Below are positions 14,929 to 21,331 of a DNA stretch of 32,222 nt, one piece after another. Under the pieces are notes generated by a model that was not told the origin of the DNA, ran no database searches, and saw only the letters and a list, made by a program, of their open reading frames with translations. The position numbers were made by a program, and so were the translations under genes. Position 1 is the first letter of the stretch; each line of letters begins with the position of its first letter. The DNA is from an archaeon. Lineage in GTDB: Archaea > Nanobdellota > Nanobdellia > Pacearchaeales > GW2011-AR1. The DNA is taken from assembly GCA_030639065.1 (NCBI GenBank), contig DAOWDJ010000015.1, positions 1-32,222 of the forward strand. Direction: 5' to 3'.

Positions 14929-15051
14929 GGGGAAAAAGAGGTGATAGTATAACTAATCAGTAATACTTTTTAAAGCTTTCGGTCTGTTGTAATTGGTCAG
15001 TGACACTATGCTATAGAAAATCTTTATTAACTTAAATTATTTTTTAGAGAA

Positions 15052-15837
15052 ATGGAAAAAGGTGATAAAATTAATCAGGATCAATTCTTTAATTTAATTT
15101 CTAGTGAGGAACTGGGTTGGCAGACTATACTTTACGATCTTATTAAAACCGAGCAGTTAGATCCTTGGGATATTAATCTAGGAGTTTTGGCTGATAGATA
15201 TATTGAGGTAATTCAACAGATGGAAGATGCGGATTTTTTTGTTTCGTCTAAAATATTGCTTGCTTGCTCTATCCTCTTACGACTTAAATCTGAGATATTA
15301 ATTAATTCGTATATTCAGGATTTGAATAATGCACTTTACGGGGAGAAGGAAGATAAAAAATATGAAATTGAAAGAATTATGATTGATGAAGATGATTTGC
15401 CGGTTCTGGTTCCGCGAACGCCGATGGCGCGTCATAAGAAGGTAACGTTGAAGGAGTTGATGAATGCTCTTGATTCGGCGATTAATACTGAGAGTCGTCG
15501 TATTAAAAAAGAAATTAAGGGACGTCAAGCAGAAAAATCCATATTGACTGTTATGCCAAAAGGTAATTTTGTTCCATTAAAAGTGAGGATTAAAAGTATT
15601 TTCGGCATTGTCAAAAACCATATTGAAAATAATAATTCTCATATAAAATTCTCGTATCTTGCTCCGACAAAAGAAGAAAAACTTGCATCTTTCGTCCCAA
15701 TGTTGCATCTTTCAAATAATAGTGAAATTTTCCTAAGGCAACCTATCCATTTTGAGGATATACATATAGCTTTGAAGATTCACGATGACGAACGTAGAGA
15801 ATTTGAAAAAGAATTAGGGTTTATAGAAGAAGAATAG
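15052..15837 (+). CDS. scpA: Segregation and condensation protein A
   Basis: The 261-residue kleisin links the heads of SMC in the chromosome condensation complex. The N-terminal domain (about 1-90) has the diagnostic GWQTILYDLIKTEQLDPWDI and LGVLADRYIEVIQQM, followed by FFVSSKILLACSILLRLKSE. The C-terminal winged-helix region (about 185-261) ends with LHLSNNSEIFLRQPIHFEDI. A charged linker (about 105-160) separates them. No scpB or smc is in the window. It lies directly upstream of ftsZ on the same strand, with its own TATA-like stretch near 15021-15032. Confidence 0.9.
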   Translation: MEKGDKINQDQFFNLISSEELGWQTILYDLIKTEQLDPWDINLGVLADRYIEVIQQMEDADFFVSSKILLACSILLRLKSEILINSYIQDLNNALYGEKEDKKYEIERIMIDEDDLPVLVPRTPMARHKKVTLKELMNALDSAINTESRRIKKEIKGRQAEKSILTVMPKGNFVPLKVRIKSIFGIVKNHIENNNSHIKFSYLAPTKEEKLASFVPMLHLSNNSEIFLRQPIHFEDIHIALKIHDDERREFEKELGFIEEE

Positions 15838-15861
15838 TCCTCTTTAATATTCAATCTACCC

Positions 15862-15878
15862 CCTATATATTTTTAAAT
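15862..15878 (+). promoter_or_regulatory. TATA region of ftsZ
   Basis: The run ctatatatttttaaat lies 60-70 bases before the ftsZ ATG. With the usual TATA-to-start distance this leaves a leader of about 40 bases, unlike the many leaderless genes here. Confidence 0.45.
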
Positions 15879-15913
15879 AAAAAACTTCTTTGGTTTAGAT
15901 GAATTATTTGAAA

Positions 15914-15918
15914 GGAGG
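15914..15918 (+). promoter_or_regulatory. Strong Shine-Dalgarno upstream of ftsZ, placed for a mini-ORF
   Basis: GGAGG at 15914-15918 is a full Shine-Dalgarno core. It is 3 bases before an ATG at 15922 that opens a 7-codon frame (MKKRKCH, stop at 15943-15945), and 17 bases before the ftsZ ATG at 15936. The mini-frame overlaps the ftsZ start in another frame. It could be a leader peptide that couples or dampens ftsZ translation, or the spacing may simply be tolerated. Confidence 0.5.
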
Positions 15919-15935
15919 TTTATGAAAAAGAGAAA

Positions 15936-17015
15936 ATGCCATTAGATTTTGCAAAAGAAGCAATTCAAAACGTAGAAGCTAACTCTATTAATTTTGATGA
16001 TTTGAAAGCTGGAAAAGCTAACATCAAAGTTTTCGGATGCGGTGGATGTGGATGTAACATGGCGACCTGGCTTTTCAATAAGGGTATTAATGGTGCTACC
16101 ATTTATGGTATCAACACCGACGCACTCCATTTGTCTATCACAAAATCCGACGAGAAAATTCTTATTGGTAGGGAACTGACACGTGGTTTAGGGTGTGGGG
16201 GTTATCCTAAGAGGGGAAGAGAAGCTGCCAAAGAATCTCTTACTGACCTGAAAAAAGCTGTTTCGAATTCGGATATGGTTTTTGTTCTGGCTGGTTTGGG
16301 AGGTGGATCCGGAACGGGTTCAATTCCGGTAGTTGCTCAATTAGCTAAGGAAGCTGGAGCGGTAGTAATCGCAGTTGTTACAATGCCTTTCGAGGCAGAA
16401 AAAGCAAGAATTGATAAGGCAGAGTTCGGTCTTCAAGAACTTCGAGAAGCTGTCGATACAGTGATTGTATTAGATAATAATCGATTAGTCGACATCGCTG
16501 GTCAGTTACCAATGGAGCAAGCTTTCGCAGTCGCAAACGAATTAGTTTCCACGATGATTAAGGGAATTGTTGAAACAATTACATTACCGTCGTTAATCAA
16601 TCTAGACTATGCAGATGTTTCTTCAATTATGAAGAACGGTGACGTAGCGGTGATTGGTATTGGTGAAGACAATTCAAACGCGCGAGTGGATGCGGCAGTA
16701 CAGCAAGCTTTGACTCATCCGTTATTGGATGTAGATTATCGAGGAGCAACCGGTGCATTGGTTCATATTACGTGTGGTCCTGATTTAAAACTTGAAGAAT
16801 TTGATACTATTGGACGTCTTGTAACAGAAAACTTGTCACCAGAAGCACAGGTTATTATAGGAGCAAGAGTCAATAAAGAATTCCAGGGAAGAGTAAGAGT
16901 CATTACAATAATGACGGGAGTTAAATCTCCTTACATCTTAGGGAAAAATTCTAGTACTTTTGATAACGACGATACAATTAGCGCCAACGAACTCGGCTTA
17001 GACGATTTAAGTTAA
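15936..17015 (+). CDS. ftsZ: Cell division protein FtsZ
   Basis: FtsZ is the tubulin-like GTPase that builds the division ring. The 359-residue protein has the N-terminal nucleotide loop VFGCGGCGCNMATWLF (about 32-47). The tubulin signature is GGGSGTGS (122-129), with Ser where Thr is usual. The T7 loop is NLDYADVSSIM, keeping the catalytic Asp pair. The C-terminal domain ends with VRVITIMTGV. The ATG at 15936 is the only in-frame start after a stop at 15909. The Shine-Dalgarno is oddly far. A hairpin (17046-17073) follows the gene. Confidence 0.97.
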   Translation: MPLDFAKEAIQNVEANSINFDDLKAGKANIKVFGCGGCGCNMATWLFNKGINGATIYGINTDALHLSITKSDEKILIGRELTRGLGCGGYPKRGREAAKESLTDLKKAVSNSDMVFVLAGLGGGSGTGSIPVVAQLAKEAGAVVIAVVTMPFEAEKARIDKAEFGLQELREAVDTVIVLDNNRLVDIAGQLPMEQAFAVANELVSTMIKGIVETITLPSLINLDYADVSSIMKNGDVAVIGIGEDNSNARVDAAVQQALTHPLLDVDYRGATGALVHITCGPDLKLEEFDTIGRLVTENLSPEAQVIIGARVNKEFQGRVRVITIMTGVKSPYILGKNSSTFDNDDTISANELGLDDLS

Positions 17016-17019
17016 AAAC

Positions 17020-17073
17020 AAAACCAATTTTTTATTTTATTTTATTTTCTCGCTTCTTATTGAGGCGAGAATC
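17020..17073 (+). terminator. T-rich stretch and hairpin after ftsZ
   Basis: After the stop come several T-runs (17029-17046), the usual archaeal stop signal. They are followed by a 7-base-pair stem ttctcgc/gcgagaa with a 10-12-base loop. The site lies between convergent ftsZ and the nitroreductase gene and can serve either strand. Confidence 0.55.
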
Positions 17074-17083
17074 AAATTATTTT

Positions 17084-17650
17084 TTAGTGAACACTTCTGC
17101 TGACTTTGACTTCTTCGATCATCTTCTTGTTTTCAAATTTATCAAAGTAAATAATATTATCTAACCCCTTCTTTCGTTTTGCTTTAGCTTTAATTTTTGT
17201 TTCTTTTCCAATTGGGAAAAGTGCTTCTACATGTAGTCCTTCAGGAATATCTAAAGTTCTTTTGACTTGTTCGTCATAAAAATATCCTATCCAGGTCGTT
17301 ACTAATTTTTGTTCTGTTAATGCTAGTAAAAAGTTTTGAATTGCGGCTCCTGCTTGCTGGGCACAATAACGAACGCCTCGCTTGTCGTAATCTCTTATTA
17401 AATTTGAATCATCCGAAACAGCCACGACAACATATTGAGCTTTTCCTACAAAACCCTGCTGAGAGGCAGCTGCTAATTTTTCTATCTTCTTTTCATCTGA
17501 AACTAAAATAAATTTTGTCACAAATTGATTTCCTGCGCTTGGGGCAAATCTAGCTGCATCAATAGCTCGAATAATTTTTCGCCAATCTGGTTTTTTTAAA
17601 TCAAATTTTTTTACACTCTTTCTTTGTTCAATCGCATCTTTTAATTGCAT
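17084..17650 (-). CDS. Nitroreductase-family FMN oxidoreductase
   Basis: The 188-residue protein fits the nitroreductase fold, using FMN and NAD(P)H to reduce nitro or quinone compounds. The N-terminal IEQRKSVKKFDLKKPDW matches the FMN-phosphate-binding RRSVRKF region. AIDAARFAPSAGNQFVTKF matches the A-x-x-APSAxNxQP helix, and CAQQAGAAIQNFLLALTEQK the central dimer helix. The end is Lys-rich. The physiological substrate is not visible. It is a single gene with a TATA-like stretch upstream. Confidence 0.85.
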   Translation of the reverse strand: MQLKDAIEQRKSVKKFDLKKPDWRKIIRAIDAARFAPSAGNQFVTKFILVSDEKKIEKLAAASQQGFVGKAQYVVVAVSDDSNLIRDYDKRGVRYCAQQAGAAIQNFLLALTEQKLVTTWIGYFYDEQVKRTLDIPEGLHVEALFPIGKETKIKAKAKRKKGLDNIIYFDKFENKKMIEEVKVSRSVH

Positions 17651-17707
17651 AAAATAATATAGGATAAGAAGTTTATAAATTATCTGGAAGTTATTTTATT
17701 TAAAATT

Positions 17708-18655
17708 TTATTTTATTGTTTTTAAAATCTTTCTAATATCTGATGCTCTTCCACTATACCCTCTAGATAATCTATCTCTCTTTGTCCTAAATGGCTGCAA
17801 TTCTTCTTTAAATTTTTCATAATTATTTAAAACCTCCATAATTTCCCTTCTCAACTGGTCCTCATACTTCTTAGAATTTATTTTTTCAGGATCAATTTCT
17901 ATAATTCTATTTCTAAAAAAATCAGCATCTTCAACTGGAAGATCGCTCAACAATATCGTTCCAGATGCAGGAATTTCATAGAACTTTTTTAAAGGTAATC
18001 TCCAATGACTTGATCCACCTGTAGCTATTTTTGCCTGATTTAATAAATTCGAATAATCTTCTTCACAATTATTTTCTTTTCCTGGAAAATATCCTGGATG
18101 TTTTTGCTGATGAATATTTAAGCCTTCCTTGATACCAATCTTCGGCAAAACTTCAGCCAACCAATTTCTCACAGGATAAACCCATGGTTCATGAGTTCTA
18201 GTTGCACCACTCATTAAAATATCTATTTTTCTTTCTAAGCCATCATCTTGGAAAATTTCATCATTATAGCTAATAGCAGAAGGATAAAGATTAGAAATTT
18301 CCGCATATGGCTCTAGAAACCTAGGATTGAAAGTGACCGTATGATTAATCCCATTATCTAAAATATACTTTTTCTTTTTATCAACAGCCCAAGGAATCCA
18401 GTGATCTTGGAGAAATTCTACGACAGGAATATTGCAATTCGTTAAGCTTCCTTCTAGTTGATGAAAATGCTCGTCAGGTATTAAAACATGTGTAAATTCC
18501 CCCCTTTCGATATATTCATTTAATTCAGCTATATCCTTTGGAGATTGGGTTACCTCGTCAGAAACAGCATGCAATGTGGATACAAAATGTCTATCCATCA
18601 TGTCATCTAATTTAGAGAGATTTGCATAACCTAAAATTTTTAAATCTTTTTCCAC
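17708..18655 (-). CDS. CgeB-like glycosyltransferase-family protein
   Basis: The 315-residue soluble protein looks like the GT-B type found in CgeB-like spore and envelope proteins. The second half contains KIDILMSGATRTHEPWVYPV, then ATGGSSHWRLPLKKFYEIPA and GTILLSDLPVEDADFFRNRI. This last part matches the sugar-nucleotide site (K-x-E-x-x-A-x-G-x-x-L-x-x-D). The start is GTG at 18655, supported by AAGGAG about 10 bases upstream that overlaps the stop of the previous gene. It follows the GT2 gene by 14 bases, so the two probably act in one surface-glycan or lipid-glycosylation step. Confidence 0.65.
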   Translation of the reverse strand: MEKDLKILGYANLSKLDDMMDRHFVSTLHAVSDEVTQSPKDIAELNEYIERGEFTHVLIPDEHFHQLEGSLTNCNIPVVEFLQDHWIPWAVDKKKKYILDNGINHTVTFNPRFLEPYAEISNLYPSAISYNDEIFQDDGLERKIDILMSGATRTHEPWVYPVRNWLAEVLPKIGIKEGLNIHQQKHPGYFPGKENNCEEDYSNLLNQAKIATGGSSHWRLPLKKFYEIPASGTILLSDLPVEDADFFRNRIIEIDPEKINSKKYEDQLRREIMEVLNNYEKFKEELQPFRTKRDRLSRGYSGRASDIRKILKTIK

Positions 18656-18669
18656 GCCAAGCCGTCTCC

Positions 18670-19587
18670 TTAATCTCTACGAGAAACAGGTCTTACTCCC
18701 CAAACATTTTCAAAATGATCTGTGCTCTCTTTTATCGTTTTAACTTTTCTTCTTATTGCTTCATAGTCTTTAAATTCTTCAGTTGTAGGATGATCATGGG
18801 TAATGAGACATTCTGGTTCAAAAATTATTTTTGCTAAAGGCTTATTTTCTCCATTCATCAATTCTGTTAATGAAATCCATCCTTCTTGGCCTCCTCTTAA
18901 CTCGCTCCAATACTCAAATGATTCTTTTGTCAAACCTAAAGTTTTTAATGAAAGACTAAAATCCTCCCAACCTATTTTATGTCCTTCATCATATCCTCCG
19001 ACTTTCTTAATAAATTCTGGAGTTTTTGCACTTGTTCCTAATATAACATCTGATTCTAATCTAGAAATTCCACTTCTTTTTTGAGGGCTTCCTTCTCCTG
19101 GCACTTCATATTCTAATTTTAACTTCTTATTTTTAGAATCAATCATAAAACCCATGTTGGCATTATAAAACGGACTTCCATCTGGCTGAATTAATTTGGG
19201 ACAAACCACCTGTGCCCCCTCCTCTCGAATAGCACTAGTTATTGCTTCATCATACCCTTTGTGAACTAAGCAATCATTATCTAAACTTAAAACCCAATTC
19301 AAATCATCTCCGTATTTAGACATTGCATATTCTATGATTTTGTTTCTTCCTTTAGAAACCCCCAAATTCACATCACTTGTTAAAACAGTAACTCTCTCTG
19401 AATATTGTGACTTTAAATCATTTAAATATTCTAAAGTTCTATCTTTAGACCCATTATCTAGAAAAATCATCTTTACATCCTCGTGACTATTTTTTATAAT
19501 TGAATTAACAGCTCTCTCTGTCAAAGAAAGTCTATCAAGAGTTAGTATGCTTACTATGTCTTGTTTTGGCGTATAATCTTTTTCCAT
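18670..19587 (-). CDS. Family 2 glycosyltransferase
   Basis: The 305-residue GT-A type transferase has IVSILTLDRLSLTERAVNSI at the start. The nucleotide-sugar site is MIFLDNGSKDRTLEYL and NLGVSKGRNKIIEYA. The metal-binding DxD-like motif lies in WVLSLDNDCLVHKG. A late acidic helix is GYDEGHKIGWEDFSLSLKTL, similar to the catalytic ED of GT2. It has no membrane segment. It leads a two-gene operon with the CgeB-like gene. A TATA box (about 19613-19622) is 26-30 bases before the ATG. The substrate is not determined. Confidence 0.85.
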   Translation of the reverse strand: MEKDYTPKQDIVSILTLDRLSLTERAVNSIIKNSHEDVKMIFLDNGSKDRTLEYLNDLKSQYSERVTVLTSDVNLGVSKGRNKIIEYAMSKYGDDLNWVLSLDNDCLVHKGYDEAITSAIREEGAQVVCPKLIQPDGSPFYNANMGFMIDSKNKKLKLEYEVPGEGSPQKRSGISRLESDVILGTSAKTPEFIKKVGGYDEGHKIGWEDFSLSLKTLGLTKESFEYWSELRGGQEGWISLTELMNGENKPLAKIIFEPECLITHDHPTTEEFKDYEAIRRKVKTIKESTDHFENVWGVRPVSRRD

Positions 19588-19722
19588 TTTTTTTCGTTTT
19601 TAAATCTTACTAATTTATAGCACAACTATTATAAATATCTATCGGTTTATTTATAAGTCTTGTGTTCAATTATATAATAACAACACCGTTTTTGATGAAA
19701 TAAAGTTTTTGAACATATTTAA
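19588..19722. other. A+T-rich spacer with promoter only
   Basis: Apart from the GT2 promoter (minus-strand TATAAATT near 19613-19622) and A+T-rich DNA I see no gene or further repeat here. The repeat-bearing tRNA-Asn trailer starts at 19723. Confidence 0.5.
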
Positions 19723-19784
19723 TCACAAAATGCATTTCACAAAACTATAGAATTTAGATTGTTTTTTCTCGAAGCGTTTTGCTC
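19723..19784 (-). repeat. Dispersed repeat, copy 2 (tRNA-Asn trailer)
   Basis: This is the counterpart of 3286-3345 downstream of tRNA-Thr, with 20 of 22 bases identical in the best block (19763-19784). In both places it is the part of the trailer farthest from the tRNA. Confidence 0.7.
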
Positions 19785-19795
19785 ACACCGACCAT

Positions 19796-19837
19796 CTGCG
19801 GTTTGATGTCCTAAAAACAACGCTTTTGAGAGGACTC
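19796..19837 (-). repeat. Outer copy of the tRNA-Asn 3' end and trailer
   Basis: Bases 19820-19837 (acgcttttgagaggactc) are identical over 18 bases to 19941-19958, the 3' end of tRNA-Asn. The match continues outward with gaps: ctgcggtttgatgtcct (19796-19812) corresponds to ctgcggttcgacgtcct (19916-19932). The unit [tRNA 3' end + inverted T-arm] is thus present twice, 121 bases apart. Confidence 0.88.
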
Positions 19838-19919
19838 TACTCAAACTTCACTCTGAAATTTTTCTAATCACTTCGTTGAGAAAAATTCGAGCAAAGGTTT
19901 TCGCCTCCGACTTGTCTGC

Positions 19920-19963
19920 GGTTCGACGTCCTAGAAAGCTACGCTTTTGAGAGGACTCGAACC
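19920..19963 (-). repeat. Inverted copy of T-arm and acceptor after tRNA-Asn
   Basis: Bases 19920-19932 (ggttcgacgtcct) are complementary to 19952-19963 (aggactcgaacc), 12 pairs with one bulged base. The arms continue inward: aaagc (19935-19939) pairs with gcttt (19943-19947) around a 3-base apex. The 3' half of the tRNA and its trailer can thus fold into one long hairpin instead of the T-arm. Confidence 0.85.
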
Positions 19964-20014
19964 TCCGACATCACGGTTAACAGCCGTGCGCTCTACCTAC
20001 TGAGCTACAAAAGC
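19942..20014 (-). tRNA. tRNA-Asn (anticodon GTT)
   Basis: A 73-base cloverleaf: acceptor GCTTTTG/CAAAAGC, discriminator G, D-arm GCTC-AGTAGGTA-GAGC, anticodon arm CACGG-CTGTTAA-CCGTG and T-arm GGAGG-TTCGAGT-CCTCT. The anticodon GTT reads AAC/AAU. No intron and no encoded CCA. A TATA box (20033-20045) lies 26 bases upstream. In this genome, charging may go through Asp-tRNA(Asn) and GatCAB. Confidence 0.95.
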
Positions 20015-20076
20015 ATAATCAATTATCAAAAATTGGATATATAAAACTAACGATTAAGGCATAAATATATTCTATC

Positions 20077-20421
20077 TTATTTAAAATCTTGAACAATTTC
20101 TAAGAGATTCTTTTTTTCGCTTGATGTTATTTCAAATTTTTTAGAAAACTTTTTGAATCCTCTAGATGAAAACTCTTCATCTATATTTGGACATCTAGCA
20201 GAATACTCTATCATATCTATCCTAGTACTCCCACATACTGAAACTTGTTTCTTTTTATGAAAAATATAAATTTCGTCTACACTATCATATTCCCCACTAG
20301 ACATCATATGTTCTCCAATACCTTTAGCAACCTCTAAGTAGCCTTTTTTTGCCCTCTCTGTGAAGACATTTCTTGTCTTATCATCTTTTGGTAAATCAAA
20401 TTCTATTCCCATCTTTACCAT
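20077..20421 (-). CDS. Small soluble protein, unknown
   Basis: The 114-residue protein is mixed alpha/beta with no transmembrane segment. It contains FTERAKKGYLEVAKGIGEHM, then IYIFHKKKQVSVCGSTRIDM and CPNIDEEFSSRGFKKFSKKF. Two Cys are not spaced as a zinc site. I do not recognise a family. Two in-frame ATG codons (20421, 20412) are possible starts. An A+T-rich stretch (about 20442-20448) fits a TATA box for the leaderless start. Confidence 0.5.
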   Translation of the reverse strand: MVKMGIEFDLPKDDKTRNVFTERAKKGYLEVAKGIGEHMMSSGEYDSVDEIYIFHKKKQVSVCGSTRIDMIEYSARCPNIDEEFSSRGFKKFSKKFEITSSEKKNLLEIVQDFK

Positions 20422-20455
20422 TTTGGAATTACAACAGACTATATAAATTTATCTA

Positions 20456-20992
20456 TTAATTATCCAGCTCCTCTTCTATCCCTTTCTTTAGGCCGAGGTC
20501 ATCTCTCTCGAATTTACGTTTTGAGATATTTTGCTTTTCTAAATATGCAAAAACATTCCCGTGTTTTGCTCCTTGAATTAGTGATTCGATTCCCTGCATA
20601 ACCGCATCCAAATGATCGGCATCTACAATTACACCGACAGTATTTCCTTGAATTACAATTTCTGATCCGGTTAAGTTTTGAATTGTTTTCCGGGCTTTTC
20701 CCCCAGTTCCAATTAATCTTGCACGTACATCTTTTAAATTTTTCCGATGTGTGTGCTCTTTAACCTCTATAAATTCTAAAAGAAAATTATCGCTCATTAA
20801 CAATAATGCATCGTCGATATTAAACCCAAAATCTACTGCTCTTATTACTTTTTCAACTAAATATTCGTTTAATTCGCTTCCCTTAATGGAGATATTGCCC
20901 TTCCCAAACCCGATTTTGACTTTTACTTTATTTTCAATTACAGGCACAGCTTTCTTAATCTTATTCATGTTTGTAACTATGACATTTCTCAT
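20456..20992 (-). CDS. KH-domain RNA-binding protein (Pno1/Dim2-like)
   Basis: The 178-residue protein has two KH-like halves. The second keeps the RNA-binding loop in ARLIGTGGKARKTIQNLTGS, typical of the archaeal relatives of Pno1/Dim2/Krr1. It continues with IVIQGNTVGVIVDADHLDAV and ESLIQGAKHGNVFAYLEKQN. In archaea and eukaryotes this protein helps assemble the small ribosomal subunit near the 3' end of its rRNA. It stands alone, with a TATA-like stretch (about 21012-21020) upstream. Confidence 0.85.
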   Translation of the reverse strand: MRNVIVTNMNKIKKAVPVIENKVKVKIGFGKGNISIKGSELNEYLVEKVIRAVDFGFNIDDALLLMSDNFLLEFIEVKEHTHRKNLKDVRARLIGTGGKARKTIQNLTGSEIVIQGNTVGVIVDADHLDAVMQGIESLIQGAKHGNVFAYLEKQNISKRKFERDDLGLKKGIEEELDN

Positions 20993-21067
20993 AACGTATG
21001 AAAAGAACAGAAGTTTATAAAATTTGGGGACTCCTTGAATTTTGTGTATAATCCGCTAATAATAAAC

Positions 21068-21078
21068 TTTTTATACCA
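21068..21078 (+). promoter_or_regulatory. TATA box of tRNA-His
   Basis: The run ctttttatacc lies about 27 bases before the first base of tRNA-His, the normal spacing for an archaeal promoter. Confidence 0.5.
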
Positions 21079-21099
21079 AATTCTCGCTAAATTACTAAT

Positions 21100-21171
21100 G
21101 ACGGTTGTAGTTCAATGGTAGAATGTACGGTTGTGGTCCGTGAGACGCGAGTTCGATTCTCGCCTTCCGTC
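21100..21171 (+). tRNA. tRNA-His (anticodon GTG)
   Basis: The gene encodes the extra G-1 (21100), opposite C73 (21171), as in archaeal tRNA-His. The anticodon arm is TACGG-TTGTGGT-CCGTG and the T-arm GCGAG-TTCGATT-CTCGC. The D-loop has the usual GG. The acceptor ACGGTTG/CTTCCGT contains two neighbouring U-U mismatches at positions 5-68 and 6-67, flanked by good pairs. Unlike the other four tRNAs it has no inverted T-arm copy downstream. It lies 160 bases before hisS on the same strand. Confidence 0.88.
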
Positions 21172-21184
21172 TATTTTCTTTTTT

Positions 21185-21207
21185 CTTCTGTGATTTTAAC
21201 AGAAAAA
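21185..21207 (+). terminator. Likely terminator after tRNA-His
   Basis: After a T-rich run (21173-21187) the bases ttctgt and acagaa can form a 6-base-pair hairpin with a 7-base loop. The T-run alone would suit archaeal transcription stop. Confidence 0.4.
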
Positions 21208-21301
21208 TAACCCTTATGTACGCTAGTACACTACGGAACATTTTTCAATGAAAATCTCTCGAATTAAAAAGAAAATGTTAGCTTTTGTTATTTTTAGGAA
21301 A

Positions 21302-21310
21302 TGATATAAA
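21302..21310 (+). promoter_or_regulatory. TATA box of hisS
   Basis: The sequence tgatataaa is centred 26 bases before the ATG at 21332, so hisS is probably transcribed as a leaderless mRNA. Confidence 0.55.
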
Positions 21311-21331
21311 GGCTTTTTTGCTTATTCTGTA

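Noticed and set aside
14830-14930. Possible type II tRNA, from the GCGGTAAGGC piece and near-matching ends
   Set aside because: No T-arm with a TTCRA-type loop and no anticodon arm can be placed. Kept only as a structured element.
19741-19963. CRISPR array
   Set aside because: There are only two repeat units, they differ in sequence, they include a tRNA end, and no regular spacers exist.
21172-21331. Inverted T-arm or 3' end copy after tRNA-His
   Set aside because: I looked for complements of AGTTCGATT and copies of the 3' end up to hisS and found none. Only a short hairpin and T-run are present.
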